A stretch of DNA of 64,000 nucleotides. It comes from Bacteroides ovatus (GTDB lineage Bacteria > Bacteroidota > Bacteroidia > Bacteroidales > Bacteroidaceae). Shown here one piece after another: positions 54,295 to 63,148 of the stretch; position 1 is the first letter of the stretch, and the number at the start of each line of letters is the position of its first letter. The translations under genes were made by a program, and so were the position numbers. Below the pieces are notes generated by a model. The model was not told the DNA's origin, did no database searches, and saw only the letters and a list, made by a program, of their open reading frames with translations. The stretch is taken from contig NZ_CP012938.1 in NCBI RefSeq assembly GCF_001314995.1, positions 558,001 through 622,000 on the forward strand. Direction: 5' to 3'.

Positions 54295-55215
54295 ATGAAA
54301 ATACTTGTAGCTACTGATAAACCGTTTGCTAAAGTTGCAGTAGACGGTATCCGTAAAGAAATAGAAGCAGCCGGATACGAGTTTGCTTTACTTGAGAAAT
54401 ATACAGAAAAAGCCCAGTTACTGGATGCAGTGAAAGATGCTAATGCCATCATTATCCGTAGTGATATTGTTGATGCAGAGGTGCTTGATGCTGCTAAAGA
54501 ATTGAAAATCGTAGTTCGCGCCGGTGCAGGATACGATAATGTGGACCTGGCTGCTGCCACAGCTCACAATGTATGCGTGATGAACACTCCGGGACAGAAT
54601 TCTAATGCTGTTGCCGAACTTGCTTTGGGTATGATGGTATATGCTGTCCGTAATTTCTATAACGGAACTTCCGGTACAGAATTGATGGGCAAGAAATTGG
54701 GTATTCATGCTTATGGAAACGTAGGCCGCAATGTAGCTCGTGTTGCCAAAGGTTTCGGAATGGAAGTGTATGCTTATGATGCATTCTGCCCGAAAGAAGT
54801 AATCGAAAAAGATGGTGTGAAAGCACTTGATTCTGCAGAAGAATTGTACAAGACTTGCCAGGTGGTATCTCTTCATATTCCGGCAACTGCCGAAACAAAG
54901 AACTCTATCAATTATGCTCTGTTGAAAGATATGCCGAAAGGTGCTATGTTGGTAAACACTGCCCGTAAGGAAGTGATTAACGAAGCAGAACTAATCAAAC
55001 TGATGGAAGAGCGTGCAGACTTCAAATATATCACAGATATTATGCCTGCTGCTAACGCAGAGTTTGCAGAAAAGTTTGCCGGACGTTATTTCTCAACTCC
55101 TAAGAAGATGGGTGCTCAAACTGCCGAAGCAAATATCAATGCCGGTATTGCTGCTGCTCAACAAATTGTGGGCTTCTTGAAAGATGGTTGCGAGAAATTT
55201 AGAGTAAACAAGTAA
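54295..55215 (+). CDS. serA: D-3-phosphoglycerate dehydrogenase, short form
   Basis: A 306-residue NAD-dependent enzyme for the first step of serine synthesis (3-phosphoglycerate to 3-phosphohydroxypyruvate). It has no ACT or ASB regulatory domain, so it should lack the usual serine feedback. The nucleotide fold has GIHAYGNVGRNVARVAKGFG and substrate site RAGAGYDNVDL. At the position of the catalytic His (TPHxG in most relatives) it reads TPKKMGAQTAEA, with Lys near 270. From memory, a Lys-type subclass is known from Bacteroidales and Entamoeba. It is followed by a DUF1015 gene. Confidence 0.92.
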   Translation: MKILVATDKPFAKVAVDGIRKEIEAAGYEFALLEKYTEKAQLLDAVKDANAIIIRSDIVDAEVLDAAKELKIVVRAGAGYDNVDLAAATAHNVCVMNTPGQNSNAVAELALGMMVYAVRNFYNGTSGTELMGKKLGIHAYGNVGRNVARVAKGFGMEVYAYDAFCPKEVIEKDGVKALDSAEELYKTCQVVSLHIPATAETKNSINYALLKDMPKGAMLVNTARKEVINEAELIKLMEERADFKYITDIMPAANAEFAEKFAGRYFSTPKKMGAQTAEANINAGIAAAQQIVGFLKDGCEKFRVNK

Positions 55216-55310
55216 GATTCTGAATAAGTCTGCCGGATTTTTCAGGATAACTATGGTAGTATCTGAATAAAAACAATCCGTTGCAGAATGTCTTTTTTAG
55301 AAATAAGTAG

Positions 55311-55347
55311 TATATTTGAGCCACAGATTTTCAAGAAGTCTGTGGCT
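55311..55347 (+). promoter_or_regulatory. -7 box followed by a hairpin upstream of the DUF1015 gene
   Basis: TATATTTG (55311-55318) matches TAnnTTTG. Directly after it AGCCACAGA (55319-55327) pairs with TCTGTGGCT (55339-55347), then TTAATTTTTT. The hairpin may be the serA terminator, or a 5' leader structure on a DUF1015 transcript started here. Confidence 0.6.
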
Positions 55348-55377
55348 TTAATTTTTTACATATAAAATACTAATATC

Positions 55378-56625
55378 ATGGCAATAATCAAACCTTTCAA
55401 GGGCATTCGTCCTCCGCAAAACCTCGTAGAACAGGTCGCTTCACGTCCTTATGATGTACTGAACTCTGAAGAAGCCCGCGCAGAAGCGGAAGGTAACGAA
55501 AAGTCTCTTTATCATATTATTAAACCGGAAATAGATTTCCCTGTTGGTATGGATGAACACGACGAACGGGTGTATGCTAAAGCTGCCGAGAATTTCCAAC
55601 TGTTTCAGGACAAAGGCTGGTTGGTGCAGGATAATAAGGAAAACTATTATATCTATGCCCAGACGATGAACGGGAAAACGCAATACGGATTGGTGGTCGG
55701 TGCTTATGTTCCCGATTATATGAATGGTATTATCAAAAAGCATGAGCTTACCCGTCGTGACAAGGAAGAGGATCGTATGAAACATGTACGTGTGAACAAC
55801 GCAAACATTGAGCCTGTTTTCTTTGCTTATCCTGATAATGAGAAGCTGGATGTTATTATAAAGAAATATACAGCAAACAAGCCGGTTTATGACTTTATCG
55901 CTCCGGGTGATGGCTTTGGACATACTTTCTGGATTGTCGACCAGAATGCAGATATTGCTACCATTACTGCCGAATTTGCTAAAATGCCTGCTCTTTATAT
56001 TGCTGACGGGCATCACCGTTCTGCCGCTGCTGCATTGGTGGGAGCAGAGAAAGCAAAGCAAAATCCGAATCATCGTGGTGATGAAGAATATAATTACTTC
56101 ATGGCTGTTTGCTTCCCTGCAAACCAGCTAACCATCATCGATTATAATCGTGTAGTGAAAGATCTCAATGGTTTGACTCCCGAGCAATTCCTGGCTGCAC
56201 TTGATAAAAACTTTATAGTAGAAGAGAAGGGTGCGGATATCTATAAACCATCCGGCTTACATAATTTTTCACTCTATTTGGGTGGTAAATGGTACAGCTT
56301 GACTGCTAAGGCCGGTACGTATAATGATAACGACCCTATTGGTGTGCTTGATGTTACAATCTCTTCCAACTTGATTTTGGATGAAGTTTTAGGTATAAAG
56401 GATCTGCGTTCTGATAAACGTATTGATTTTGTCGGTGGTATCCGTGGATTGGGAGAGCTCAAGAAGCGTGTGGATAGCGGTGAAATGAAAGTGGCTTTGG
56501 CTCTCTATCCCGTATCTATGAAACAGTTGATGGATATTGCAGATACAGGCAATATTATGCCGCCGAAGACTACTTGGTTTGAACCGAAACTTCGTTCGGG
56601 ACTGGTGATTCATAAGTTAGATTAA
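55378..56625 (+). CDS. DUF1015-family protein, possible serine kinase
   Basis: A 415-residue cytoplasmic protein of the DUF1015/COG4198 family. The N terminus IIKPFKGIRPPQNLVEQVAS and the motif ALYIADGHHRSAAAALVGA near 205-223 are diagnostic; DGHHR is also the active-site motif of ParB-fold ADP-dependent serine kinase SerK. From memory, some DUF1015 proteins have been reported as ATP-dependent serine kinases, which I could not check. Its place after serC and serA supports a role in serine/phosphoserine metabolism. It may be co-transcribed with serA or use the box at 55311. Confidence 0.8.
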   Translation: MAIIKPFKGIRPPQNLVEQVASRPYDVLNSEEARAEAEGNEKSLYHIIKPEIDFPVGMDEHDERVYAKAAENFQLFQDKGWLVQDNKENYYIYAQTMNGKTQYGLVVGAYVPDYMNGIIKKHELTRRDKEEDRMKHVRVNNANIEPVFFAYPDNEKLDVIIKKYTANKPVYDFIAPGDGFGHTFWIVDQNADIATITAEFAKMPALYIADGHHRSAAAALVGAEKAKQNPNHRGDEEYNYFMAVCFPANQLTIIDYNRVVKDLNGLTPEQFLAALDKNFIVEEKGADIYKPSGLHNFSLYLGGKWYSLTAKAGTYNDNDPIGVLDVTISSNLILDEVLGIKDLRSDKRIDFVGGIRGLGELKKRVDSGEMKVALALYPVSMKQLMDIADTGNIMPPKTTWFEPKLRSGLVIHKLD

Positions 56626-56728
56626 AAAATATCTGTAAGATGATGCGAAAATCATTGTTGATAGGGACTATATCAGTAGATGTGACGCTTGATTGATGTA
56701 GAAAAAATAGTGACGGGATATGCCCGGG

Positions 56729-56770
56729 ATAGTGACGGTATCGTTGTGGTATACCGTCACTATTTTTATT
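56729..56770 (+). terminator. Terminator hairpin after the DUF1015 gene, in a repeated setting
   Basis: ATAGTGACGGTAT (56729-56741) pairs perfectly over 13 bp with 56751-56763, followed by a T-rich tail. A second ATAGTGACGG lies upstream (56707-56716) and a second CGTCACTATTTTTA lies downstream (56777-56790), giving two nested pairs. Confidence 0.8.
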
Positions 56771-56868
56771 GGATAGCGTCACTATTTTTAATTCCCCCAA
56801 CTGCCTATCATCGATAAGTGGAACATTAATATTTCCAAATGATAGATTGACTTTTCTCATTAAAGCCG

Positions 56869-56876
56869 TATCTTTG
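56869..56876 (+). promoter_or_regulatory. -7 promoter box four bases before the YigZ start codon
   Basis: TATCTTTG, an exact match, ends at 56876; ATG is at 56881. The transcript is predicted to be leaderless. Confidence 0.65.
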
Positions 56877-56880
56877 CAAC

Positions 56881-57498
56881 ATGACTGCTGAAGATACTTA
56901 TAAAACCATCATTGAGCCTTCCGAAGGTATTTATACGGAAAAACGAAGCAAGTTCATTGCTATAGCCCTTCCTGTGCGTACTCTCGATGAGATAAAGATG
57001 CATCTTGAAACGTATCAGAAAAAGTATTATGATGCACGGCATGTATGCTATGCTTATATGTTGGGAGCTGCGCGAAAGGATTTCCGTGCCAATGACAACG
57101 GAGAACCTTCCGGAACAGCGGGTAAACCTATTCTCGGACAGATAAACTCGAATGAACTGACGGATATACTGATTATAGTAGTTCGTTATTTTGGAGGAAT
57201 CAAGTTGGGGACAAGTGGATTGATTGTTGCTTACAAGGCCGCTGCTGCCGAAGCGATTGCTGCCGCTACTATTATAGAAAAGACGGTAGATGAGGATGTG
57301 ACGGTAATGTTTGAATATCCTTTTATGAATGATGTCATGCGCATTGTGAAAGAAGAGGAACCGGAGATTCTTAATCAGTCGTATGACATGGATTGTAGCA
57401 TGACATTGCGGATTCGTCGTTCGATGATGCCTAAGTTGCGTGCACGTTTGGAGAAGGTGGAGACAGCGCGGATTCTTGATGATGAGAATATTTTGTAG
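56881..57498 (+). CDS. YigZ/IMPACT family protein
   Basis: A 205-residue cytoplasmic protein of the UPF0029/IMPACT family. The signature NDNGEPSGTAGKPILGQI and then VVRYFGGIKLGTSGLIVAYK are unmistakable; an alpha+beta UPF0029 domain is followed by a smaller ferredoxin-like C-terminal domain (about 140-205). Eukaryotic IMPACT regulates GCN2, while the bacterial role is unclear, with ribosome or nucleic-acid binding suggested. It is followed 42 bases later by a C39-like peptidase gene. Confidence 0.92.
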   Translation: MTAEDTYKTIIEPSEGIYTEKRSKFIAIALPVRTLDEIKMHLETYQKKYYDARHVCYAYMLGAARKDFRANDNGEPSGTAGKPILGQINSNELTDILIIVVRYFGGIKLGTSGLIVAYKAAAAEAIAAATIIEKTVDEDVTVMFEYPFMNDVMRIVKEEEPEILNQSYDMDCSMTLRIRRSMMPKLRARLEKVETARILDDENIL

Positions 57499-57540
57499 GT
57501 AAAGTATTAGAAGTAGTAATAGAGATAGAGAGTGGATTGC

Positions 57541-58344
57541 ATGATAAATAAATGTCACATAATTTTTAGTCTGTTTTTAAGTTCCTTTGTATGGATGAGC
57601 GTTCAGGCGCAAGCACAAATACAGGAAACTCAAAAACTGGCTCCTAATAATATTCCTGTTCCGTGGTATTCGCAGAAAATCGCGGGATGCCCTTACTCGC
57701 ATTGCTCTCTGGCTTCTTCGTTAATGGTCTTTGATTATTTTAAGGGAATGACGGCTGATACACAACGTACAGCCCAGGATGCAGAAAAGAAACTGATTGA
57801 ATATCAGCGGAACTACTTTCTGAAAAAACGTGCTCCTTTCCGTCGCCGTACTTCAATAGGGCAGGGAGGATATTATTCTTTTGAGATTGATTCGTTGACA
57901 CGTTATTATGAAAACATGATAAGTGCCGAACATTTCCAGCAGAAAGATTATCGGATATTGAAAGATTATATTGATCGTGGCATTCCTGTGCTTGTAAATG
58001 TGAGATATACAGGTGCAGTTCGTGGTTTGCGTCCTGGTCCGAGAGGGCACTGGATGGTGCTTCGTGGCATTGATGATAAACATGTGTGGGTGAATGATCC
58101 CGGACGTTCGCCGGAGATGCGGACTAAAGGAGAAAACATCTGTTATCCCATTAAGAAACAGCCGGGTAACCCTTCCTATTTTGATGGTTGTTGGACGGGA
58201 CGATTTATCATAGTCACTCCCAGAGAATGGATACGAAACTCCCTGTTTGCACAGGTAGGCAAGCTCCCTCCATTGGAGGAGGTGACTCATATAGTTCCTC
58301 CGGTTGTGTCGTCTGTAACCTTACCGCAGGTTATCAATCAGTAG
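57541..58344 (+). CDS. Secreted C39-like papain-fold peptidase
   Basis: A 267-residue exported protein. The signal peptide (about 1-23, ending VQAQAQ) is followed by a peptidase_C39_2-like domain: VPWYSQKIAGCPYSHCSLAS with the likely nucleophile Cys near 51, GHWMVLRGIDDKHVWVNDPG with catalytic His and Asp. It lacks an ABC transporter, so it is not a bacteriocin exporter; a periplasmic or surface protease or transglutaminase-like role is more likely. ATG 57541 is preferred to the GTG at 57532 because it begins a clean signal peptide. Confidence 0.75.
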   Translation: MINKCHIIFSLFLSSFVWMSVQAQAQIQETQKLAPNNIPVPWYSQKIAGCPYSHCSLASSLMVFDYFKGMTADTQRTAQDAEKKLIEYQRNYFLKKRAPFRRRTSIGQGGYYSFEIDSLTRYYENMISAEHFQQKDYRILKDYIDRGIPVLVNVRYTGAVRGLRPGPRGHWMVLRGIDDKHVWVNDPGRSPEMRTKGENICYPIKKQPGNPSYFDGCWTGRFIIVTPREWIRNSLFAQVGKLPPLEEVTHIVPPVVSSVTLPQVINQ

Positions 58345-58423
58345 AAGCAACTCATAGTTAGGAAAATTCAGTAGTAGAATTAAGATAGAACATTTGTAGT
58401 AAAATAAAGAAGAACAAAAATAT

Positions 58424-59509
58424 ATGGCATTTGAAGCAACCAAAAAAGAATGGTGCGAACTCTATTCTTTCTTTCGTCTCTTAGCAGATGGAAAAGTAGT
58501 GTTAGGCACAGCAGAAGCAAAGGCGGGAGATACATTTTGGCCTGTTGCAATGATTCAACGGGAAGAACATGATGGAACACGTCAATATTATATTGAAGAA
58601 GATACGATTCGTATAGAAGGAGAGAATGGGAGTAAGTCCATGCCTCGTGAAGATTTTGGTATTGTAGCTGATCTGATATTACAGGCTGTGAAATCTTCGT
58701 CGGAAAATGATGTTGTTTCTCCGGAAGGAGTAGAAGAGTTTTTAGACGAAGCTGCCATTTTCGATTTGGAAGCAAAAACAGAAGATCGCACAGATTTTTC
58801 CATTGCATTTTGGCATCCGAAAGCTCCGTTAAGAGGTTTCAATGTCCGTTCACGGTTGGGCGTAATGAATCCGTTGTTGGACGGAGGACGTGCAGCGAAT
58901 CTTAAACTGGAACAGAGTGGAGTCAAATTTGCCACTCCAACAGTGAATAAAATCAATGCTTTGCCTGAATCTCCGAATGAAGTTGCCGAACGGATGATGA
59001 TGATCGAACGTTTGGGGGGCGTACTTAAATACGCTGATGTAGCCGACCGCGTATTCCGCAGTAATCTTTTGATGATTGATCTGCATTTTCCACGTGTACT
59101 GACAGAAATGGTTCGTATCATGCATTTGGATGGTATCTCCCGTATTAGTGAGTTGACGGAAGTTATTAAACAAATGAATCCGTTGAAGATTAAAGATGAA
59201 CTAATCAATAAGCATAAGTTCTATGAATTCAAGATGAAGCAGTTCTTGATGGCATTAGTATTGGGAATGCGTCCTGCAAAGATTTACAATGGATTGGATT
59301 CGGCAGTGGAAGGTATTCTATTGGTGGATGGAAATGGAGAAGTGCTCTGTTATCATAAATCGGAAAAGCAAATAATGGAGGATTTTTTGTTTTTAAATAC
59401 CCGTTTAGAAAAAGGATCTTTAGAGAAAGACAAATACGGGTTCCTGGAGAGAGAGAATGGAGTCTATTATTTCAAACTGAATGCAAAGATTGGGCTGGTC
59501 AAACGGTAG
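58424..59509 (+). CDS. HpaII-family type II restriction endonuclease homologue, solitary
   Basis: A 361-residue protein whose full length resembles the HpaII family (R.HpaII cuts CCGG; about 358 residues). The N terminus EWCELYSFFRLLADGK, the central TDFSIAFWHPKAPLRGFNVR then SRLGVMNPLLDGGRAANL, and the C terminus YEFKMKQFLMALVLGMRPAK then GEVLCYHKSEKQIMEDFLFL, all follow the family pattern as I remember it. The usual core GFSIKSQLG reads GFNVRSRLG here, so Arg142 takes the place of the expected catalytic Lys; Asp124 (TDF) is kept. No DNA methyltransferase is found in the window. It may be inactive, repurposed, or protected by a distant methylase. Confidence 0.82.
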   Translation: MAFEATKKEWCELYSFFRLLADGKVVLGTAEAKAGDTFWPVAMIQREEHDGTRQYYIEEDTIRIEGENGSKSMPREDFGIVADLILQAVKSSSENDVVSPEGVEEFLDEAAIFDLEAKTEDRTDFSIAFWHPKAPLRGFNVRSRLGVMNPLLDGGRAANLKLEQSGVKFATPTVNKINALPESPNEVAERMMMIERLGGVLKYADVADRVFRSNLLMIDLHFPRVLTEMVRIMHLDGISRISELTEVIKQMNPLKIKDELINKHKFYEFKMKQFLMALVLGMRPAKIYNGLDSAVEGILLVDGNGEVLCYHKSEKQIMEDFLFLNTRLEKGSLEKDKYGFLERENGVYYFKLNAKIGLVKR

Positions 59510-59577
59510 AAAAGTATAATGTATTGATGCAGTTAAACTAATAATGATGGCATACTTATATAAAATACTTGTTATCC

Positions 59578-60147
59578 ATGAAAACAAATGAAGTTTTAGA
59601 GAACATTAAAGCACGCCGTAGCGTACGGGCTTATACTGGCCAGCAAGTTTTAGAAGAGGATTTGCAGGCTATTTTGGAAGCTGCAACTTATGCACCGAGT
59701 GGAATGCATCTGGAAACATGGCATTTTACGGCTATTCAAAATATGGATAAGTTGACAGAACTGAATGAACGGATTAAAGGGGCTTTTGCAAAAAGCGACG
59801 ATTCTCGTTTGCAGGAACGTGGACATAGTAAGACTTATTGTTGCTATTATCATGCTCCGACTTTAGTGATTGTATCTAATGAGCCTACTCAATGGTGGGC
59901 TGGTATGGATTGTGCTTGTGCCATAGAAAATATGTTCCTGGCTGCCCAGTCTTTAGGTATCGGCTCTTGTTGGATCAATCAGTTGGGGACAACATGTGAT
60001 GATCCGGAGGTTCGTGAATTTATTACTGCTTTAGGTGTTCCTGCCAATCATAAAGTCTACGGTTGTGTAGCTTTGGGTTATCCTGATTCGAAGATTCCAA
60101 TAAAAGAGAAAAAGGTAAAGGCTAATACAATAACTATCGTTAGATAG
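59578..60147 (+). CDS. Nitroreductase family flavoprotein
   Basis: A 189-residue FMN enzyme of the nitroreductase fold. NIKARRSVRAYTGQQV binds the FMN phosphate, LEAATYAPSGMHLETWHFTA gives the active-site loop, and AIENMFLAAQSLGIGSCWIN and VALGYPDSKIP are family blocks. Such enzymes reduce nitro groups or quinones with NAD(P)H and may activate nitro drugs; the natural substrate is unknown. ATG 59578 is preferred to the TTG at 59569. It is convergent with gcvP, with a shared terminator between them. Confidence 0.92.
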   Translation: MKTNEVLENIKARRSVRAYTGQQVLEEDLQAILEAATYAPSGMHLETWHFTAIQNMDKLTELNERIKGAFAKSDDSRLQERGHSKTYCCYYHAPTLVIVSNEPTQWWAGMDCACAIENMFLAAQSLGIGSCWINQLGTTCDDPEVREFITALGVPANHKVYGCVALGYPDSKIPIKEKKVKANTITIVR

Positions 60148-60170
60148 AATACAGCTTCTTGTCTGATAAA

Positions 60171-60216
60171 AATAATTCCGGGACTTAACGTATGTGAGTC
60201 CCGGAATTATTTTGTG
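60171..60216. terminator. Bidirectional terminator between nitroreductase and gcvP
   Basis: A perfect 15-bp stem: AATAATTCCGGGACT (60171-60185) with its complement at 60197-60211, T run on the plus side and A run on the other side. Confidence 0.92.
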
Positions 60217-60269
60217 AGGTGATTTTTTAAGAGACAGTGCTCTAGAAATCTCTTTGGATAGACCTCTTT

Positions 60270-63119
60270 TTACTCGAAAGTACCATAGCGAGTGGGTAGT
60301 AGCTTACGGTCTCCCAAGGTGTTATCTACGCGAGCTACATTTATCCAGAATTTATTATCACGTACACTTTCTATAGGATAAGCTGCTTTCTCGCGTGTAT
60401 ATGAGTGCTCCCAACGATCATTTATAATTTCATATTCCGGATGAGGAGCATTAATCAATACATTATCATCTTTATCCGCTTCGCCATTCTTCACTTCTTG
60501 AATTTCTTTCCAGATATTTAGCATGACATCTACGAAATTGTCTAGTTCTGCCAGACTTTCACTTTCTGTTGGTTCAATCATCAAGGTACCGTGGACAGGA
60601 AAGGAGAGGGTAGGAGCATGATAACCGTAATCCATCAGGCGTTTGGCAATATCATTCTCCGAGATGCCTGCTTCCTCATGTACTTTCCGGCATTCCAGAA
60701 TCATTTCGTGTCCTACGAAACCGTTAGCTCCCCGATAAACAATTCCATACGTATCTTTCAGACAAGTAGCCAGATAATTAGCATTCAGGATCGCAATTTT
60801 AGTTGCCTGTGTCAGTCCTTCTGCACCCATCATACGGATATATCCGTATGTGATAGGCAAAATACCTGCACTGCCGAATGGAGCTGCTGATACTTGATTT
60901 TGTGAGTTGCCGAAGATTCCGTGTCCGGGAAGGAAAGGAACCAAATGTTCGGCTACGCAGATAGGACCGACTCCCGGACCTCCGCCACCATGAGGGGAAG
61001 CGAATGTTTTATGAAGATTCAAGTGACAGACATCTGCACCGATGAATCCCGGATTGGTTAATCCTACCTGTGCATTCATGTTGGCTCCGTCCATATATAC
61101 TTGTGCACCACAGGCGTGAATGATGTCGCAAATCTCTTTTATCTCGGTCTCGAAGATACCATGTGTAGAAGGATAAGTAATCATCAGTGCAGCCAATTCA
61201 TCTTTATTTTCTTCAGCTTTTGCACGTAGGTCAGCCATTTCTACATTCCCCTGCTCGTCGCATGCACAGGTAACAGTTACGAAGCCTGCCTGTATAGCAG
61301 ACGCAGGATTTGTTCCGTGAGCCGAAGCTGGAATCAAGACTTTGTTACGGTGTCCCTGACCGATACTTTCGAGATAGGCGCGAATCACACGAAGGCCTGC
61401 ATATTCTCCTGCAGCACCCGAATTGGGTTGTAGGCTGACCCCTGCAAACCCGGTGATAACTTTCAAATCTTCACTTAGGTTCTTGATTAATTCACGATAA
61501 CCTTCTGCTTGGTCTTCCGGAACCAGCGGGTGCATACCCATAAACTCGGGACGGCTTAAAGGCAACATTTCTGCGGCTGCATTCAGCTTCATTGTACATG
61601 AACCGAGGGAAATCATGGATTGTGCAAGAGAAATATCTTTGCGGTCCAGACGTTTGATGTAACGCATCATCTCTGTTTCCGTGTGATACTTGCTGAATAC
61701 TTCATGTGTCAGGAAAGGAGTTGTACGTTTTAAATCCTTGTCGATGTTGCTTCTTTCCGGAATGTCGTCTACTTTCTGGTAATCTTTTCCGGCGGCAATG
61801 GCAAAAATCGAGAGCAACACATTGGCAGCTGCCACATCTGTTGTTTCGTCAATGCTGAAACCAACATTGCCATTTTCATAATAGCGCAGATTAACTTCTT
61901 TGGTAAGTGCTATCGTGCGGATTTGCTGTGCCGAAACGTGTTCGGGCAATTCGAAACGTAAGGTGTCAAAGTATTGAGCGTTGACTTGTGTATATCCGCA
62001 TTTCTTTAATTGCTTTTCAAGAAATACAGTAATGCTGTGTATACGTGATGCAATTGTAGTGATACCCTCCTGACCGTGATAAACGGCGTAAAAGCCTGCC
62101 ATAGTAGCTAATAATGCTTGTGCGGTACAGATATTTGAAGTTGCTTTTTCCCGTTTGATATGTTGTTCACGTGTCTGTAAAGCCATTCGGTAGCAGAGTT
62201 TGCCATATTTGTCTTTAGACCATCCGATGATTCGTCCCGGCATATTCCGTTTGTATTCGTCTTTGGTAGCAAAGAAAGCAGCCGATGGACCGCCATAGAA
62301 CATTGGGGTACCCAAGCGTTGTGTGGTTCCGAATACAATATCTGCTCCCCATTCTCCCGGAGGAGTTAGCAGGGCGAGACTTAAAATATCAGCGGCAACA
62401 GCTACTTTGCAGTCTGCGGCATGTGCTTTTTCGGTAAATTCAGAATAGTCCTCTACGTTTCCATGTGAGTTCGGATATTGCAGAATACAGGCAAACACTT
62501 CCGGTGAAGGTTCAAAATCTTTATATTTACCTACACGTAGTTCGATGCCTTGAGGTACGGCACGTGTAGTCATGACAGCTAATGTCTGCGGAAAAATATT
62601 CTCGTCTACGAAGACTACGTTCGCATTGGCTTTCTGTTGCGCGCGGGAGCGTAAGGCATACATCATGCTTACGGCTTCGGCGGCGGCAGTTGCTTCGTCC
62701 AGAAGTGAGCAGTTGGCGAGTGGCATGGCAGTAAGATCACATACGGCTGTCTGGAAATTCATCAATGCTTCCAGACGTCCTTGCGATACCTCTGTCTGGT
62801 ACGGAGTGTAAGAAGTATACCATACCGGGTTTTCAAATACATTCCGCTGGATAACAGCCGGGGTGATCGTGTTGTACCATCCCAAACCGATATATGTGGT
62901 ATATAGTTTGTTTTTAGCTGCCAGTTCAGCGATGTGTTTTCCAAATTCGTATTCCGTCAGCGGACTAGTCAATGCAAGCGGCTCTTTCAGCCGTATATTG
63001 GCGGGAATTGTCTGATTAATCAGTTCGTCCAGTGAGTTCACGCCAATTTTGCGGAGCATTATGGCTGTATCTTGTTCATTGATGCCGATGTGACGGCTAG
63101 CTAACAAATCGGTTTTCAT
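60270..63119 (-). CDS. gcvP: Glycine dehydrogenase (decarboxylating), glycine cleavage P-protein
   Basis: A 949-residue PLP enzyme, the one-chain (fused alpha/beta) form of the P-protein. It decarboxylates glycine and loads the aminomethyl group on lipoyl-GcvH, feeding one-carbon units. ASRHIGINEQDTAIMLRKIG is the standard start; the PLP Lys is in LNLHKTFASPHGGGGPG near 700; SLGSCTMKLNAAAEMLPLSR and NPASAIQAGF-type blocks mark the C-terminal half. ATG 63119 (MKTDLLASRHIG) is preferred to the ATT-type extension at 63128. gcvT and gcvH are not in the window. The nearby serine genes make a physiological link plausible. Confidence 0.96.
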   Translation of the reverse strand: MKTDLLASRHIGINEQDTAIMLRKIGVNSLDELINQTIPANIRLKEPLALTSPLTEYEFGKHIAELAAKNKLYTTYIGLGWYNTITPAVIQRNVFENPVWYTSYTPYQTEVSQGRLEALMNFQTAVCDLTAMPLANCSLLDEATAAAEAVSMMYALRSRAQQKANANVVFVDENIFPQTLAVMTTRAVPQGIELRVGKYKDFEPSPEVFACILQYPNSHGNVEDYSEFTEKAHAADCKVAVAADILSLALLTPPGEWGADIVFGTTQRLGTPMFYGGPSAAFFATKDEYKRNMPGRIIGWSKDKYGKLCYRMALQTREQHIKREKATSNICTAQALLATMAGFYAVYHGQEGITTIASRIHSITVFLEKQLKKCGYTQVNAQYFDTLRFELPEHVSAQQIRTIALTKEVNLRYYENGNVGFSIDETTDVAAANVLLSIFAIAAGKDYQKVDDIPERSNIDKDLKRTTPFLTHEVFSKYHTETEMMRYIKRLDRKDISLAQSMISLGSCTMKLNAAAEMLPLSRPEFMGMHPLVPEDQAEGYRELIKNLSEDLKVITGFAGVSLQPNSGAAGEYAGLRVIRAYLESIGQGHRNKVLIPASAHGTNPASAIQAGFVTVTCACDEQGNVEMADLRAKAEENKDELAALMITYPSTHGIFETEIKEICDIIHACGAQVYMDGANMNAQVGLTNPGFIGADVCHLNLHKTFASPHGGGGPGVGPICVAEHLVPFLPGHGIFGNSQNQVSAAPFGSAGILPITYGYIRMMGAEGLTQATKIAILNANYLATCLKDTYGIVYRGANGFVGHEMILECRKVHEEAGISENDIAKRLMDYGYHAPTLSFPVHGTLMIEPTESESLAELDNFVDVMLNIWKEIQEVKNGEADKDDNVLINAPHPEYEIINDRWEHSYTREKAAYPIESVRDNKFWINVARVDNTLGDRKLLPTRYGTFE

Positions 63120-63148
63120 AATAATCAAGTATTAAAGTATCGAGTATG

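Noticed and set aside
57541..58344. Bacteriocin-processing C39 exporter
   Set aside because: There is only a signal peptide and peptidase domain, with no membrane or ATPase domains and no peptide gene beside it.
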